Shown here: positions 6,417 to 15,500 of the stretch, piece after piece
Layout of the letters: every line of letters starts with the position of its first letter
Position numbering within the stretch: the stretch's first letter is position 1
Assembly: GCA_003567575.1 (NCBI GenBank)
Contig: PWZG01000412.1
Location: 1-18,659, forward strand
Length of the DNA: 18,659 nt
Source of the DNA: PVC group bacterium
GTDB taxonomy: Bacteria > Verrucomicrobiota > Kiritimatiellia > CAIKKV01 > PXCX01
Reading direction: 5' to 3'
Notes under the pieces: generated by a model
Databases searched by the model: none
What the model saw: only the letters and a program-made list of their open reading frames with translations
Told to the model about the DNA's origin: nothing
Translations under genes and position numbers: made by a program

Positions 6417-7763
6417 ATGCCGAAAATAACGTTTATGGGGTCGGGCAGCATGGTTTTCGCCAAGCATATTCTTGGCGATTGCATGCGGGTCCGGGAATTG
6501 CGTACCTCGCATTTTTCGCTTTATGATATTGATCCCGTACGATTACGCGATTCCAAACGTATGATCGACGCGATCAACCGTAATTCCAACAGTGGTCGCG
6601 CCACGGTCAGCGCGCATCTCGGGGTTGCAAACCGGAAACGTGCCTTGCGCGACGCGGATTACGTGTTTAACGCCGTGCAAGTCGGCGGTTATCCGTCGAC
6701 GCTCATTGATTTCGAAGTTCCCAAGCGTTACGGACTGCGCCAGACGATCGGAGATACACTGGGTGTCGGCGGTATTTTTCGCGGGTTGCGAACGATTCCG
6801 GTCATGCTGGATTTCGCTCGCGACATGGAAGATGTCTGCCCGGATGCCTGGCTGTTAAACTACACCAATCCCATGGCGATGGTAACCGGCGCCGTGCTCA
6901 AGGGCAGCGGCATTCATTGCGTGGGTTTATGTCATTCCGTTCAAGGCAACGCCCGTGGCCTGTTGATGCGGCTTAAGATGATAAGCCGGGTCCGGAAACT
7001 GCAATGGAAGATCGCGGGCATCAACCACCAGGCATGGCTTCTGGAAATTACGGACGATGGCAAGGATCTTTATCCCGAGATCAAACAAAGGGCCGCGGCT
7101 ATTCTGCAAAGACAGAGAAACAAAAAGACTCCGGTCAAGTACGGCCCCAATCTGGTTCGATATCACATGATGCTTACATTCGGTTATTACGTCACCGAAT
7201 CCTCCGAACACGGCGCCGAATATGTGCCGTGGTATATAAAACAAAACTTTCCCGACCTGATCCGGGAATTCCGCATTCCGCTCGACGAATATCCGCGCCG
7301 CTGTCGTGCCCAGATTGAGAAATGGAAGACGCTGAGCCGTGAACTGGCCTGCAACACGAAATTGCGACACGACCGGCGTACCGATGAATACGGTTCCCTC
7401 ATTGTTGAAGCGATGGAAACCGACCGCCCAATCCAGATCGGCGGCAACGTTTTGAACACCGGGTTGATTCCGAATCTGCCGCCGGACTGCTGCGTGGAGG
7501 TTCCGTGCCTTGTCGACCGGACGGGAGTGCGCCCCTGTTACGTCGGCGATCTACCGGAAGTGTGCGCGTCGATTAACCGAACAAGCATCAATGTTCAGCA
7601 ATTGACCATTGAGGCTGCCCTGACGCAGAGAAAGGAATCCATTTACCACGCCGCCATGCTCGACCCGCATACGGCGGCGGAACTGTCGATCGACACGATC
7701 CGCTGTCTTTGCGACGATCTAATCGAAGCACACGGCGACAGCCTTCCGCGCTACCGCATGTGA
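6417..7763 (+). CDS. melA: Alpha-galactosidase MelA, glycoside hydrolase family 4
   Basis: 448 residues, close to E. coli MelA and collinear with it to the end (DDLIEAHGDSLP). GH4 enzymes use NAD+ and a divalent metal, and break the glycosidic bond by oxidation at C3, elimination and re-reduction. The N-terminal KITFMGSGSMVFAK is the NAD-binding turn. DFEVPKRYGLRQTIGDTLG and GGIFRGLRTIP are MelA signatures. NYTNPMA (N148, N151), the metal ligand C172 in GLCHSVQG and H204 in GINHQAWL are in place, as are TESSEHGAEYVPWY and YHAAMLDPHTAAEL. No signal peptide, so it acts in the cytoplasm on imported alpha-galactosides such as melibiose or raffinose-type sugars. A short AAGGA site precedes the ATG, and the gene follows the aldolase in one operon. 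No transporter is adjacent in this window. Confidence 0.9.
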   Translation: MPKITFMGSGSMVFAKHILGDCMRVRELRTSHFSLYDIDPVRLRDSKRMIDAINRNSNSGRATVSAHLGVANRKRALRDADYVFNAVQVGGYPSTLIDFEVPKRYGLRQTIGDTLGVGGIFRGLRTIPVMLDFARDMEDVCPDAWLLNYTNPMAMVTGAVLKGSGIHCVGLCHSVQGNARGLLMRLKMISRVRKLQWKIAGINHQAWLLEITDDGKDLYPEIKQRAAAILQRQRNKKTPVKYGPNLVRYHMMLTFGYYVTESSEHGAEYVPWYIKQNFPDLIREFRIPLDEYPRRCRAQIEKWKTLSRELACNTKLRHDRRTDEYGSLIVEAMETDRPIQIGGNVLNTGLIPNLPPDCCVEVPCLVDRTGVRPCYVGDLPEVCASINRTSINVQQLTIEAALTQRKESIYHAAMLDPHTAAELSIDTIRCLCDDLIEAHGDSLPRYRM

Positions 7764-7863
7764 CCAGAAGTTCTCGCCAAACAGGGCGGCTGCCGGCGAA
7801 AGAATGATGCTGTCGATGCCGAGCCGATCCATCTGCTTGAGCGTCTCGGGTATATTGCGTCGT
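7764..7863 (-). pseudogene. Possible remnant of a lost gene between melA and the isomerase gene
   Basis: In the 100-base gap between two convergent genes, one minus-strand frame reads as protein: NIPETLKQMDRLGIDSIIL then SPAAALFGENFWSHA. It looks like a helix followed by a beta-strand, as in TIM-barrel or hydrolase cores. The frame is closed by a TGA inside the 3' end of the isomerase gene and by a TAG at 7719-7721 inside melA, and has no start. I do not recognise the family. It may be the scar of a deletion that joined the two genes. Confidence 0.25.
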
Positions 7864-8655
7864 CTACTTTTCTGGGGGTGTGGTCAGGTAATCCCAGGTT
7901 TTTTTCAGACTTTCCTCCGGGGATAGCGTCGGTTTATACTCAAGCCCGAAAGCGCCGCGGTATCCCGCGGCATCGATACGATGCAACAAAAACGGATAGG
8001 CGGTTTCGCCCAGAAACGGCTCGTGGCGACCCGGTGTGCCTGCCAGATGGAAATGCCCGATCCACTCCAGGTTGTGCTCCAAAAACATCGTCTGATTGCC
8101 CGACATGATGGTCATGTGATAAATATCGTACAACAACCGGACGTTGGGCCGTCCGACTTCCTTGACTATGGCAACCGCGTCCCGGGGGTTATCGAGGAAA
8201 TATCCGGCATGATCGACTTCGGTGTTGAGGGGTTCGAGATTGATGCGGAATCCCTTGCCGGCGACCTTGTCGGCGGCGGCGCGCAATGCGTCGACCAGCG
8301 CCCGTCGCTGTGCATCGTAGCCGCGACCACCCGCGATCGGACCGGTGGTGACAATGCCCTGCTCGCAGCCGGCCGCCAGGGCATAATCGGAGTAACGGTC
8401 GACCCGTTCGACAAAACCATCGATGTTTTCTGCGCGGACGGGAGCGACCGTCTCGTCATTAGGACCATTCACAACGACGCTGACGAGCTTGATCCCGCAG
8501 GCATCGCCGGCTTGGCGGATGGCTTTAAGTTCGGAGGGATCCCCGCCTTGCCAAGTTTCAATTTGCCTGTATCCGAATGCGGCAATGGCCGCAAGTCGCT
8601 GATCCCAGGGCAATTCTTTAAAAAACAGATCAACCAATGGCGCGATTTCCAGCAT
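7864..8655 (-). CDS. hyi: Hydroxypyruvate isomerase-like TIM-barrel protein
   Basis: 263 residues from the ATG at 8653-8655, which has a good site (AAAGGGAG) eight bases upstream; a longer frame to 8721 lacks one. The chain is a xylose-isomerase-like TIM barrel with hydroxypyruvate isomerase signatures: INLEPLN with E141, LLYDIYHMTIM around D177 and H180, IGHFHLAGTPGRHEP with H201, and FGLEYKP with E239. E141 and E239 correspond to the two catalytic glutamates of E. coli Hyi. The expected reaction is hydroxypyruvate to tartronate semialdehyde in glyoxylate or sugar-acid metabolism, though related proteins isomerise other ketoses. It converges on the aldolase-melA operon. Aldolases of that family can yield tartronate semialdehyde, so a shared pathway is possible but inferred. 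Confidence 0.8.
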   Translation of the reverse strand: MLEIAPLVDLFFKELPWDQRLAAIAAFGYRQIETWQGGDPSELKAIRQAGDACGIKLVSVVVNGPNDETVAPVRAENIDGFVERVDRYSDYALAAGCEQGIVTTGPIAGGRGYDAQRRALVDALRAAADKVAGKGFRINLEPLNTEVDHAGYFLDNPRDAVAIVKEVGRPNVRLLYDIYHMTIMSGNQTMFLEHNLEWIGHFHLAGTPGRHEPFLGETAYPFLLHRIDAAGYRGAFGLEYKPTLSPEESLKKTWDYLTTPPEK

Positions 8656-8875
8656 GATAACTCCCTTTAATGGTAAACTTCGCTTTTCTCCCGCCTGCGA
8701 CCGCCTGATTGCGAGCGTCATCTATTAGGCAGACGGACAGGACGGTGTGTGGCTTCATCGGGAACAATATCATCTTCAAACGGCATATTCAATATCTTTT
8801 TGTTAATCAGCGGTCTACGAGTTGGAGGTTCCTCATTGTCATCCGTAGTTCTCGCCCGTACGCGTCAACCGCTAT

Positions 8876-9694
8876 TCAGACAGGTCCCTCGATTAAAAAG
8901 CGGATTACATGATACGTGGCGGTAATCCCTGCCGAATTGCCGGCAACGGATTCAGCGCCGGGATAACATTCCATTATTCTTCGCAAGACGGGTACCGGAA
9001 GAAATTGGCGACGCATTCCTGAATACGTGACTCCGGCTTGTTGTAGCGAACGTAAAAATGCGCGAACATCCGCATGGTGGTCGGACAACAATTTCTCGCT
9101 GACCGCGGCATCGGGGAATATACGCTGCCAGAATGACGCCGTCGCCAGCGGTAACAGGTGGCGATCCGCCGCTTGCGGTCTGTCCCGGCCGTACGCTGCA
9201 ACCATGGCCTGGCGTAATTCCCGGAATGTTCGATCGCCGAACGTGGTCACGGCAAGACACCCGTTGCGGGCCAGCAGCGCGCGATAGGCGGTCAGTGTCG
9301 CCGCCGGTTTTTCGAACCACTGGACGGTCGCATTGGAAACGATCAAATCGACTCCCGGCTGGACCTGATGCACGAATGTTTCGGCATCGGCGCCGACGAA
9401 CTCGGCGCCGGGACAATCGGCACGCGCTCGTGCGATCATGGCGGGCGCCAGATCGACGGCAACTATTTGTGCCGCGGGAAAACGTTGCAACAACAATCGG
9501 GTCAAGCGCCCAGTGCCGCATCCTAGTTCCACTATGCGGCGTATGCGGCGACCTGACAGACTTCTAGACAACTCATCCATCAACAAATCGGCCATGCGTC
9601 CCTGGATCGGTGTAGCCGACTCATAGGTTGCCGCCCGCATCCCGAAACGCCTTGCCAGTAAGCGTTTATCGATTTGCCAAATGCGATGTTCCAC
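8876..9694 (-). CDS. bioC: Malonyl-[acyl-carrier protein] O-methyltransferase, BioC-like
   Basis: A SAM-dependent class I methyltransferase of about 272 residues. BioC-like features run in order: an N-terminal RRFGMRAATYES region like the FGRAAxxYE of BioC, motif I ELGCGTG at residues 56-62, VAVDLAPAMIARAR as motif II, IVSNATVQWFEKP in place of the SNLAVQWC of BioC, and a VTTFGDRTFRELRQAM segment like the TLxxGSLxELxxAW of BioC. BioC methylates malonyl-ACP so that fatty-acid synthesis can build the pimeloyl chain of biotin. No other bio genes are visible here. I chose GTG at 9692-9694 because a GGGGG run precedes it and BioC homology starts there. A further 26 codons to 9772 are open, but they overlap the probable tRNA-Leu promoter and show no homology that I recognise. 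Confidence 0.75.
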   Translation of the reverse strand: MEHRIWQIDKRLLARRFGMRAATYESATPIQGRMADLLMDELSRSLSGRRIRRIVELGCGTGRLTRLLLQRFPAAQIVAVDLAPAMIARARADCPGAEFVGADAETFVHQVQPGVDLIVSNATVQWFEKPAATLTAYRALLARNGCLAVTTFGDRTFRELRQAMVAAYGRDRPQAADRHLLPLATASFWQRIFPDAAVSEKLLSDHHADVRAFLRSLQQAGVTYSGMRRQFLPVPVLRRIMECYPGAESVAGNSAGITATYHVIRFLIEGPV

Positions 9695-9726
9695 CGGGCC
9701 CCCGATCCACTGGCGCGAAACAATGC

Positions 9727-9755
9727 TTGTAAATTGCGCCGTTTTCCTATACATA
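9727..9755 (+). promoter_or_regulatory. Probable tRNA-Leu promoter
   Basis: TTGTAA (9727-9732), 17 bases, then TACATA (9750-9755) within an AT-rich TATACATATATAC tract, 30 bases before the mature tRNA. The -10 match is moderate. Confidence 0.35.
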
Positions 9756-9785
9756 TATACGGCACCGGTCACCGGACCGTCGGTA

Positions 9786-9871
9786 GCCCGGGTGGCGGAA
9801 TGGCAGACGCAACGGACTTAAAATCCGTTTTCCGAAAGGAAGTGCGGGTTCGACTCCCGCCCCGGGCACCA
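9786..9871 (+). tRNA. tRNA-Leu (anticodon TAA)
   Basis: Acceptor stem GCCCGGG/CCCGGGC; anticodon stem ACGGA/TCCGT with loop CTTAAAA and anticodon TAA at 9819-9821; a long class-II variable arm around TTTCCGAAAGGAAG; T arm GCGGG-TTCGACT-CCCGC. The discriminator is A9868, the leucine identity base, and CCA is encoded at 9869-9871. It decodes UUA and UUG. Confidence 0.96.
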
Positions 9872-9888
9872 CGATCATGGTAACCTTT

Positions 9889-10017
9889 GAATATCAATAG
9901 CCGTTAACGGTTCAGGGGTTCACGGTTCATGGTTCTTTCAGAATTCTTGGATGATTTCCTTTTCTTCAACCGTGAACCTTGAACCGTGAACCGTGAACGC
10001 TTACGAATATCAATAGC
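9889..10017. mobile_element. MITE-like hairpin element, copy 2, with 13-base direct repeats
   Basis: A 103-base unit (9902-10004) made of repeated GGTTCACGG/CCGTGAACC words forms a long imperfect hairpin with a central loop of about 30 bases. It is flanked by exact direct repeats GAATATCAATAGC at 9889-9901 and 10005-10017. Its right end, read on the minus strand, is GTAAGCGTTCACGG, identical over 14 bases to the end of the element at 4461-4567. It occupies the space between tRNA-Leu and ahcY, and its right direct repeat contains the ahcY stop codon. It may serve as the transcription end for both genes. Confidence 0.65.
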
Positions 10018-11443
10018 GATAATGCTCCGGTTTGAAGGGGCCTTGCGGCGGCACACCGAGGTAGGCCGCCTGTTTGCGAGTCAATGAATCCAGACGGGCG
10101 TCAAGTTTCGCGAGGTGTAAACGCGCGACTTCTTCATCGAGTTTCTTGGGCAGCGTATAAACGCCCACCGGATATTTATCGTGCCGCTGATACAGCTCCA
10201 TCTGCGCCAGAACTTGATTGGTAAAACTGTTCGACATGACGAATGACGGATGGCCGGTGGCGCAACCCAGATTGACTAAACGTCCTTCGGCCAGCAGTAA
10301 AATACTGCGGTTTTTCGCAAGAAACACTTGGTGTACCTGGGGTTTGATCTCGAGCCAGGTGTATTTACGCAACGGTTCAACCTGGATTTCGCTGTCGAAA
10401 TGGCCGATATTGCAGACAATGGCCTGATTTTTCATGCGCCGCATATGCTGTACTGTGATCACATCGCAGCATCCGGTCGCGGTCACGAATACATCGCCCA
10501 CGCGGCAGGCTTCGTCCATCGGCATGACCGTAAACCCTTCCATCGCCGCCTGTAAAGCGCAAATGGGATCGACTTCCGTCACCACCACTTTTGCACCCTG
10601 GCCGAGCAACGACTGACAGGCGCCTTTGCCGACGTCGCCATAACCGGCGACAACCGCCGTCTTGCCCGATAACATCACATCCGTCGCGCGCATTAGGCCG
10701 TCCACCAGCGAATGACGGCAGCCGTACAAGTTGTCGAATTTAGACTTGGTGACGGAATCGTTGACGTTGAATGCCGGGAACAACAGTTTCTTCTTCTGAT
10801 GCATCTGATACAATCGATTGACACCGGTGGTCGTCTCTTCGCTGACGCCGAGAATGTCTTTTGCAATCCGATGGAATCGTTGCGGATCAAGTTTGAGCGA
10901 CCGCTTCAACTGGGCCATCAACGCCGCTTCTTCAGGGCTCGAAGTTTTATTGTCGAGAATCGAAGGATCGCTTTCAGCCTGGTATCCCAAGTGAACAAAC
11001 AACGTGGCGTCGCCACCGTAGTCCAGAATCAGGTTTGGTCCCCGGCCCGCGCCCCAATCAAGGATGCGATCGGTATATTCCCAGTATTCCTCGAGGGTTT
11101 CGCCCTTGTATGCATAAACTGGGACACCGGCGGCGGCCATGGCTGCCGCCGCATGGTCCTGGGTCGAGAAGATGTTGCAACTTGCCCAGCGGACCCGGGC
11201 TCCAAGCGCCATCAGTGTCTCAATCAGCATCGCCGTCTGGATGGTCATGTGCAGCGATCCGGTGATCCGGGCGCCTTTCAATGGTTTGCTTGCGCCATGT
11301 TCTTTCTGTAACGCCATCAAGCCCGGCATTTCCTCGCGCGCCAAGTCAAGTTCGCGACGTCCAAACGCCGCCAGTTTTATATCGTGTACCTTGTAGTCCT
11401 TGTTGCCGTTCGTACGCTTTCGCTTATTTGTTTTTTTTGCCAT
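10010..11443 (-). CDS. ahcY: Adenosylhomocysteinase (S-adenosylhomocysteine hydrolase)
   Basis: 477 residues. It hydrolyses S-adenosylhomocysteine to homocysteine and adenosine with bound NAD+, pulling SAM-dependent methylation forward. Visible landmarks are GSLHMTIQTAMLIETL, the CNIFSTQDHAAAA substrate loop, NVNDSVTKSKFDN, the NAD-binding VVAGYGDVGKG, NIGHFDSEI, and the C-terminal KPEHYRY whose Lys and Tyr reach into the neighbouring subunit of the tetramer. The roughly 40-residue insertion found in many bacterial enzymes is present. The first 16 residues are an unusual Lys/Arg/Asn-rich tail. A site in GAGAGGG precedes the ATG. Its own promoter faces away from prmA, and the stop codon lies inside the direct repeat of a MITE-like element, so the last codons may have been duplicated by that insertion. 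Confidence 0.97.
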   Translation of the reverse strand: MAKKTNKRKRTNGNKDYKVHDIKLAAFGRRELDLAREEMPGLMALQKEHGASKPLKGARITGSLHMTIQTAMLIETLMALGARVRWASCNIFSTQDHAAAAMAAAGVPVYAYKGETLEEYWEYTDRILDWGAGRGPNLILDYGGDATLFVHLGYQAESDPSILDNKTSSPEEAALMAQLKRSLKLDPQRFHRIAKDILGVSEETTTGVNRLYQMHQKKKLLFPAFNVNDSVTKSKFDNLYGCRHSLVDGLMRATDVMLSGKTAVVAGYGDVGKGACQSLLGQGAKVVVTEVDPICALQAAMEGFTVMPMDEACRVGDVFVTATGCCDVITVQHMRRMKNQAIVCNIGHFDSEIQVEPLRKYTWLEIKPQVHQVFLAKNRSILLLAEGRLVNLGCATGHPSFVMSNSFTNQVLAQMELYQRHDKYPVGVYTLPKKLDEEVARLHLAKLDARLDSLTRKQAAYLGVPPQGPFKPEHYRY

Positions 11444-11475
11444 GGCTGACCCTCTCGCTTTTATTGGTTTCCGCG

Positions 11476-11505
11476 GCTGTCTCCGACGGTACGCCCGCCG
11501 ACAGC
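11476..11505 (-). promoter_or_regulatory. Hairpin in the ahcY mRNA leader
   Basis: In the leader of about 90 bases, GCTGTC and GACAGC close a stem that continues as GGCGG/CCGTC (one G-U) around a GCGTA loop, with a GGA bulge. I could not match it to the SAH or SAM riboswitch consensus, so it is only a structured leader. Confidence 0.35.
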
Positions 11506-11539
11506 AAGGTTAACTGCTCCAGATGCTAAACCTCAAACT

Positions 11540-11568
11540 AATCTAGCAAAAATTTAAGGAAATTGCAA
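11540..11568 (-). promoter_or_regulatory. Promoter of ahcY
   Basis: On the minus strand TTGCAA (11563-11568), 17 bases, then TAGATT (11540-11545), in AT-rich surroundings. Transcription would begin near 11533 and leave a leader of about 90 bases. Confidence 0.6.
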
Positions 11569-11599
11569 ACGCAAGAAAGCCCCAGGCTTTTCGTTGCGA

Positions 11600-11628
11600 T
11601 TGACAAATCGGTTTGGCTCCGGCACTCT
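11600..11628 (+). promoter_or_regulatory. Possible promoter of the prmA-SNF2 operon
   Basis: A perfect TTGACA (11600-11605) is followed after 17 bases by CACTCT (11623-11628) and then TATAT. The -10 is weak. The layout resembles the box at 1175-1203. Confidence 0.35.
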
Positions 11629-11701
11629 ATATCGTTTGGTTTTTGTCATACCCGACGAGGAACGGTTCCGGCGACCGTATGGATGCCGTGAAGAAATTGT
11701 G

Positions 11702-12568
11702 ATGTTCAGTGTTAAAGTAGTTTTGAATATTGATGTCGGCGCGACTTTTATGGAAGGTTTGCCCGCGGACGATCCACAAACGGTGATCTGGATGCCTGAA
11801 GGTGGTGAAGCGCTGACGGTCGAGAAGTTTGTGGATACGGCGGCGGCGGCGGAGACGGTTCGCGGTCACTGGCGTTCGGCGCTGGCTGCCCAAGGCCAAC
11901 CGGATATAGGAATTGCGGTCGCGCCGGTACGCGAAACCGATTGGACAACGGACTGGCGTTCGCATTTTCAGCTTGAACGGGTCACCGATCGACTGGTTGT
12001 CTGTCCGGCTTGGGAACCGTACCGGAATCAGCCGGGCGAGTGGGTGGTGCGCGTCGATCCAGGCATGAGTTTCGGGACGGGTCAACACGGAACGACGCGA
12101 TCCTGCCTGCGGTTTCTCGCGCGTTGCCGCGAGCGTCATGTCGGGCAGCCGCGATTTCTCGATTTAGGATGCGGGTCGGGGATTCTTTCGATTGCCGCGG
12201 CGTTAATGGGGTTTACGGATGTTACCGCGATTGACCACGATGGGCAGGCCGTACGCGACACGCGCGACAACAGCAAGCGCAACCATGTCGGCGATCAGGT
12301 GTGCGCTCTGGTGACGGATCTGGCGCAATTCCGGCCGGTCGGTACGTATGATGTGGTGGCTGCCAATCTTCTGGCGGATGTCCTGGTGTCGCATGCCGCA
12401 ACCATTGCCGCGCTGGTTCATCGGAAACCGTCCGGCGATTTGTTGGTGTCCGGTATTTTGCGGGAACAGTATGACGCGGTACGGTTGACATATGCGGCGC
12501 AGGACTTTTTTGAAGTCGAGGTCATGGATGACGGTGAATGGCGTAGCGGCTGGCTGCGGCGGCGATAG
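11702..12568 (+). CDS. prmA: Ribosomal protein L11 methyltransferase PrmA
   Basis: 288 residues from the ATG at 11702, near the usual 293; the open frame to 11594 would add residues without homology that I recognise. An N-terminal substrate-binding domain with ETDWTTDWRSHFQ is followed by the PrmA signature FGTGQHGTTRSCLRFL, then SAM motif I FLDLGCGSGILSIAAALMG, the acidic AIDHD, and the post-motif ANLLADVL. PrmA trimethylates ribosomal protein L11 in the cytoplasm and is generally dispensable. The ribosome binding site is weak (GTGAAGAAATT), and a GTG one codon upstream could also start translation. The SNF2 gene starts 12 bases after its stop, implying one transcript. It is divergent from ahcY, whose product removes the by-product of this reaction. 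Confidence 0.92.
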   Translation: MFSVKVVLNIDVGATFMEGLPADDPQTVIWMPEGGEALTVEKFVDTAAAAETVRGHWRSALAAQGQPDIGIAVAPVRETDWTTDWRSHFQLERVTDRLVVCPAWEPYRNQPGEWVVRVDPGMSFGTGQHGTTRSCLRFLARCRERHVGQPRFLDLGCGSGILSIAAALMGFTDVTAIDHDGQAVRDTRDNSKRNHVGDQVCALVTDLAQFRPVGTYDVVAANLLADVLVSHAATIAALVHRKPSGDLLVSGILREQYDAVRLTYAAQDFFEVEVMDDGEWRSGWLRRR

Positions 12569-12580
12569 GAAGAGGATAGG

Positions 12581-15500
12581 GTGGCGGAGTCGATTACTTA
12601 CAAAATGCTGGTTGATTGGGCGGGCGAAAGGACCGTTCGGGAAGCGCGCGCCATCATGGAACGTGGTCTGGTGGCGCGTGCCGAGTATGCGCCGCCGTTT
12701 ATCCGGGGGGTCGTGATGTGGGGTCAGCGTTCGCTGCAAACCGCGTTACGGATTTTACCGGATGGCAAGGTAGAGAACCAGTGTCCCTGTCGCGACAACC
12801 GCGAACGCGGTCTGGTATGCACGCACATTATGGCGGTGGGCCTGGTTCTGGTCCGTCGCTCCACCGACCCGTTGCGCGAACAGAAATACCGGGAGGAACT
12901 GCGTCGGGCGGCACGGCTGGCGGGACGTTGGGATCAGAAAGTGATCCGACGCGGGCAACCGGATGCGCCGGGGGTGCGGCCGGCACATTTGCATCTTGGG
13001 CTGGCGCCGGACTGGGAAACAACCCGGCGTACCGGCAAGTACGGTATCGCCTGCCGGCTATCGGTTGACGGCGCCGATTACGATCCCGCGACTTTGCCGG
13101 CGGATATGGCGATATGCCTGCCGCGTGCCGAGGATAACCTGCTCTATGTTCTTGAAGATATTGCCGGGGGGCGGCCGGACGGACGCATGGAATTGTCGGC
13201 GACGGATTTTTGCAATATCCTGAAATTATGCGCTAACGGTAATTTGACGCTGGACACCGGCCATGGCGACCAGGCCTGGGTTCATGCGGAGCCGCAATCG
13301 TCACGCTTGCATCTTGATCTTGACCGCGAAAATGGTGAACTTATTCTGGTCCTGCATACCGATCTGCCGCTGGAACATGCGGGCCGGTTCCCGCAATACG
13401 TTTTGTCCAGCGATTCGGGATGGGCATACCTCGACAAACATTTCTGGCCATTAAAAAGCGTGCTGCCGGAACCTTTGCACGGGATTTATTCGGAACCGGT
13501 TATTATCCCGCGACCTTCCGTTCCAGCGTTTTTGAAACGTGAATTGCCGGCATTGCAGCATTTCTTGCCGCTTACGGCCGAGGTATCGGCGGATTTATTG
13601 ACGCTGGAAAAGGCCAAACCGAAGTTTCAACTGTCAATTCGCGGCAGTCCCGCCTCATTGGCCGGTGTGTTGCATGCGATATACGGTGACCATCGCCTGG
13701 TGGCCGGGCGTGGAGGCGCAGGCGACGATTTTGCCATTCCGGATTCAACCGATTTATTACGATATCTGGTGCGTCATCCTGAAGCGGAATCCGCGGCGTT
13801 ACGACAACTGGCGCGGGCAGGGTTTCATGGTGAACATGGCGATTCACTGTCAAGACTGATCGGTTGTCGCGCCGTCCTCAATTTTCTGGGCGGCACCCTG
13901 CCGGCGTTACGCCGGCAAGGCTGGAACGTCACGTTGGAAGGCCGGATCGCTGCAACCATGGAACAAATGGACGTTGCCGTTCCGGTCGTCAGGATTCGCG
14001 AGGCCAAAAACATCGATGCCTTTGAAATCGATTGGGTCTTCGAGGATTGCCAGGGCCGGCGGTTGGAGGAAGCGGAAATTCAAAGGGCATTGCGTAAAGG
14101 CGATGCATTTCTGGAAACATCCGGCGACACCTCGATTCTGCTGGATGCGGACGCCATCACATCGTTGACGGCGGTTTTTAAAGATTGCGCGGCACGCGCC
14201 GGCGAGCGGCCGGGGTCCATGCGGTTACCGGGCGCGTATGCGGCGTACGTACGCGCTGCACTCGATGCACTGGACGGTATCGATGTGGAGGCGCCGCCAT
14301 CCTGGCGCGAACGGACAGCGGTTCAGAATCGCAGTGTCGATCCGGCAATGCCGCCGTTGTCGCCGGCGATCGAGCAACAACTGCGCGACTATCAGAAAGC
14401 CGGCGTGGCTTGGTTGCGCATGCTCGAGGCTTACGGGTTCTGCGGAATTCTCGCCGACGAAATGGGGTTGGGCAAAACCGTGCAGGCGCTGGTATGGTTG
14501 AGTTTGCCGCGTGTGCATCCGGAAGCGGCGGATAAACCGGCATTGATTGTTTGCCCCAGCAGTCTGGTTGAAAACTGGTTGTTGGAGGCAAACCGTTTCG
14601 TTCCTGAACTTAAAACCGTTACCGTCAGCGGTACCGACAGGCATAAGCACTGGGAAACGCTGTCGCAATACGACTTGGTCATCACGTCATATGCATTATT
14701 GCGTCGCGACGAGGATTATTACCGTAAGCTGAGCTTTTCAGTCATGCTGCTCGACGAAGCTCAGCACATCAAGAACAGGTCGACGCAAAGCGCGTTGGCT
14801 GCCAAACGATTACACGCACATCACCGGCTGGTACTCACGGGAACGCCGATCGAAAACAATGTCATGGATTTGTGGTCGATTATGGACTTTCTGATGCCGG
14901 GTTATTTGGGTGATCACACGGCGTTTCGCGGCAATTACGAGATACCGATGCAGCGTGGCGGCCAGGAATCGGAAACCGCCGTCTGGCGGCTGCGCCGTAA
15001 ACTCCATCCATTCCTGTTGCGCCGCCTGAAAACAGATGTTGCCACGGATCTGCCGGCACGCATCACCCGAGTGGCCGTCTGCGCCCTTGGCGCGGAACAA
15101 CGCCGCTTATACACCGATTTACTCGAATCTTCCCGCCGCCGTTTACAGGATCTAGTGGCCGCTCAGGGATTCCAGCGCAGCCGCATGGAAATTTTGAAGA
15201 CGTTGTTGCGTCTACGCCAAATCTGCTGTCATCCCGGACTGCTGAAAGGGAATGAAGCATGCCCGAACGTACCGTCGGCCAAGACAGACCTGTTTTTCGA
15301 ACTGCTCGACGAGGCAATTGATGGCGATCATCGTGTTTTGGTCTTTAGTCAATTCGTTTCGATGCTGCGAATCATCCAGACGGAATGCCGGCGCCGTAAT
15401 CTGGAGTATTGTTACCTCGACGGATCCATCCCGCCCGGTGACCGAATGGCGATCGTGCGCCGATTCAATACCGAACGGAGTATTCCGTTGTTTTTGATCA

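Noticed and set aside
7981..8670. Open frame of 229 codons on the plus strand
   Set aside because: Shadow of the hydroxypyruvate isomerase-like gene; no motif and no ribosome binding site.
9695..9772. 26-codon N-terminal extension of bioC
   Set aside because: No homology to BioC that I can see, no ribosome binding site, and it overlaps the probable tRNA-Leu promoter.
11444..11535. SAH riboswitch upstream of ahcY
   Set aside because: Searched by eye for the conserved core; not found. Only a generic bulged hairpin is present.
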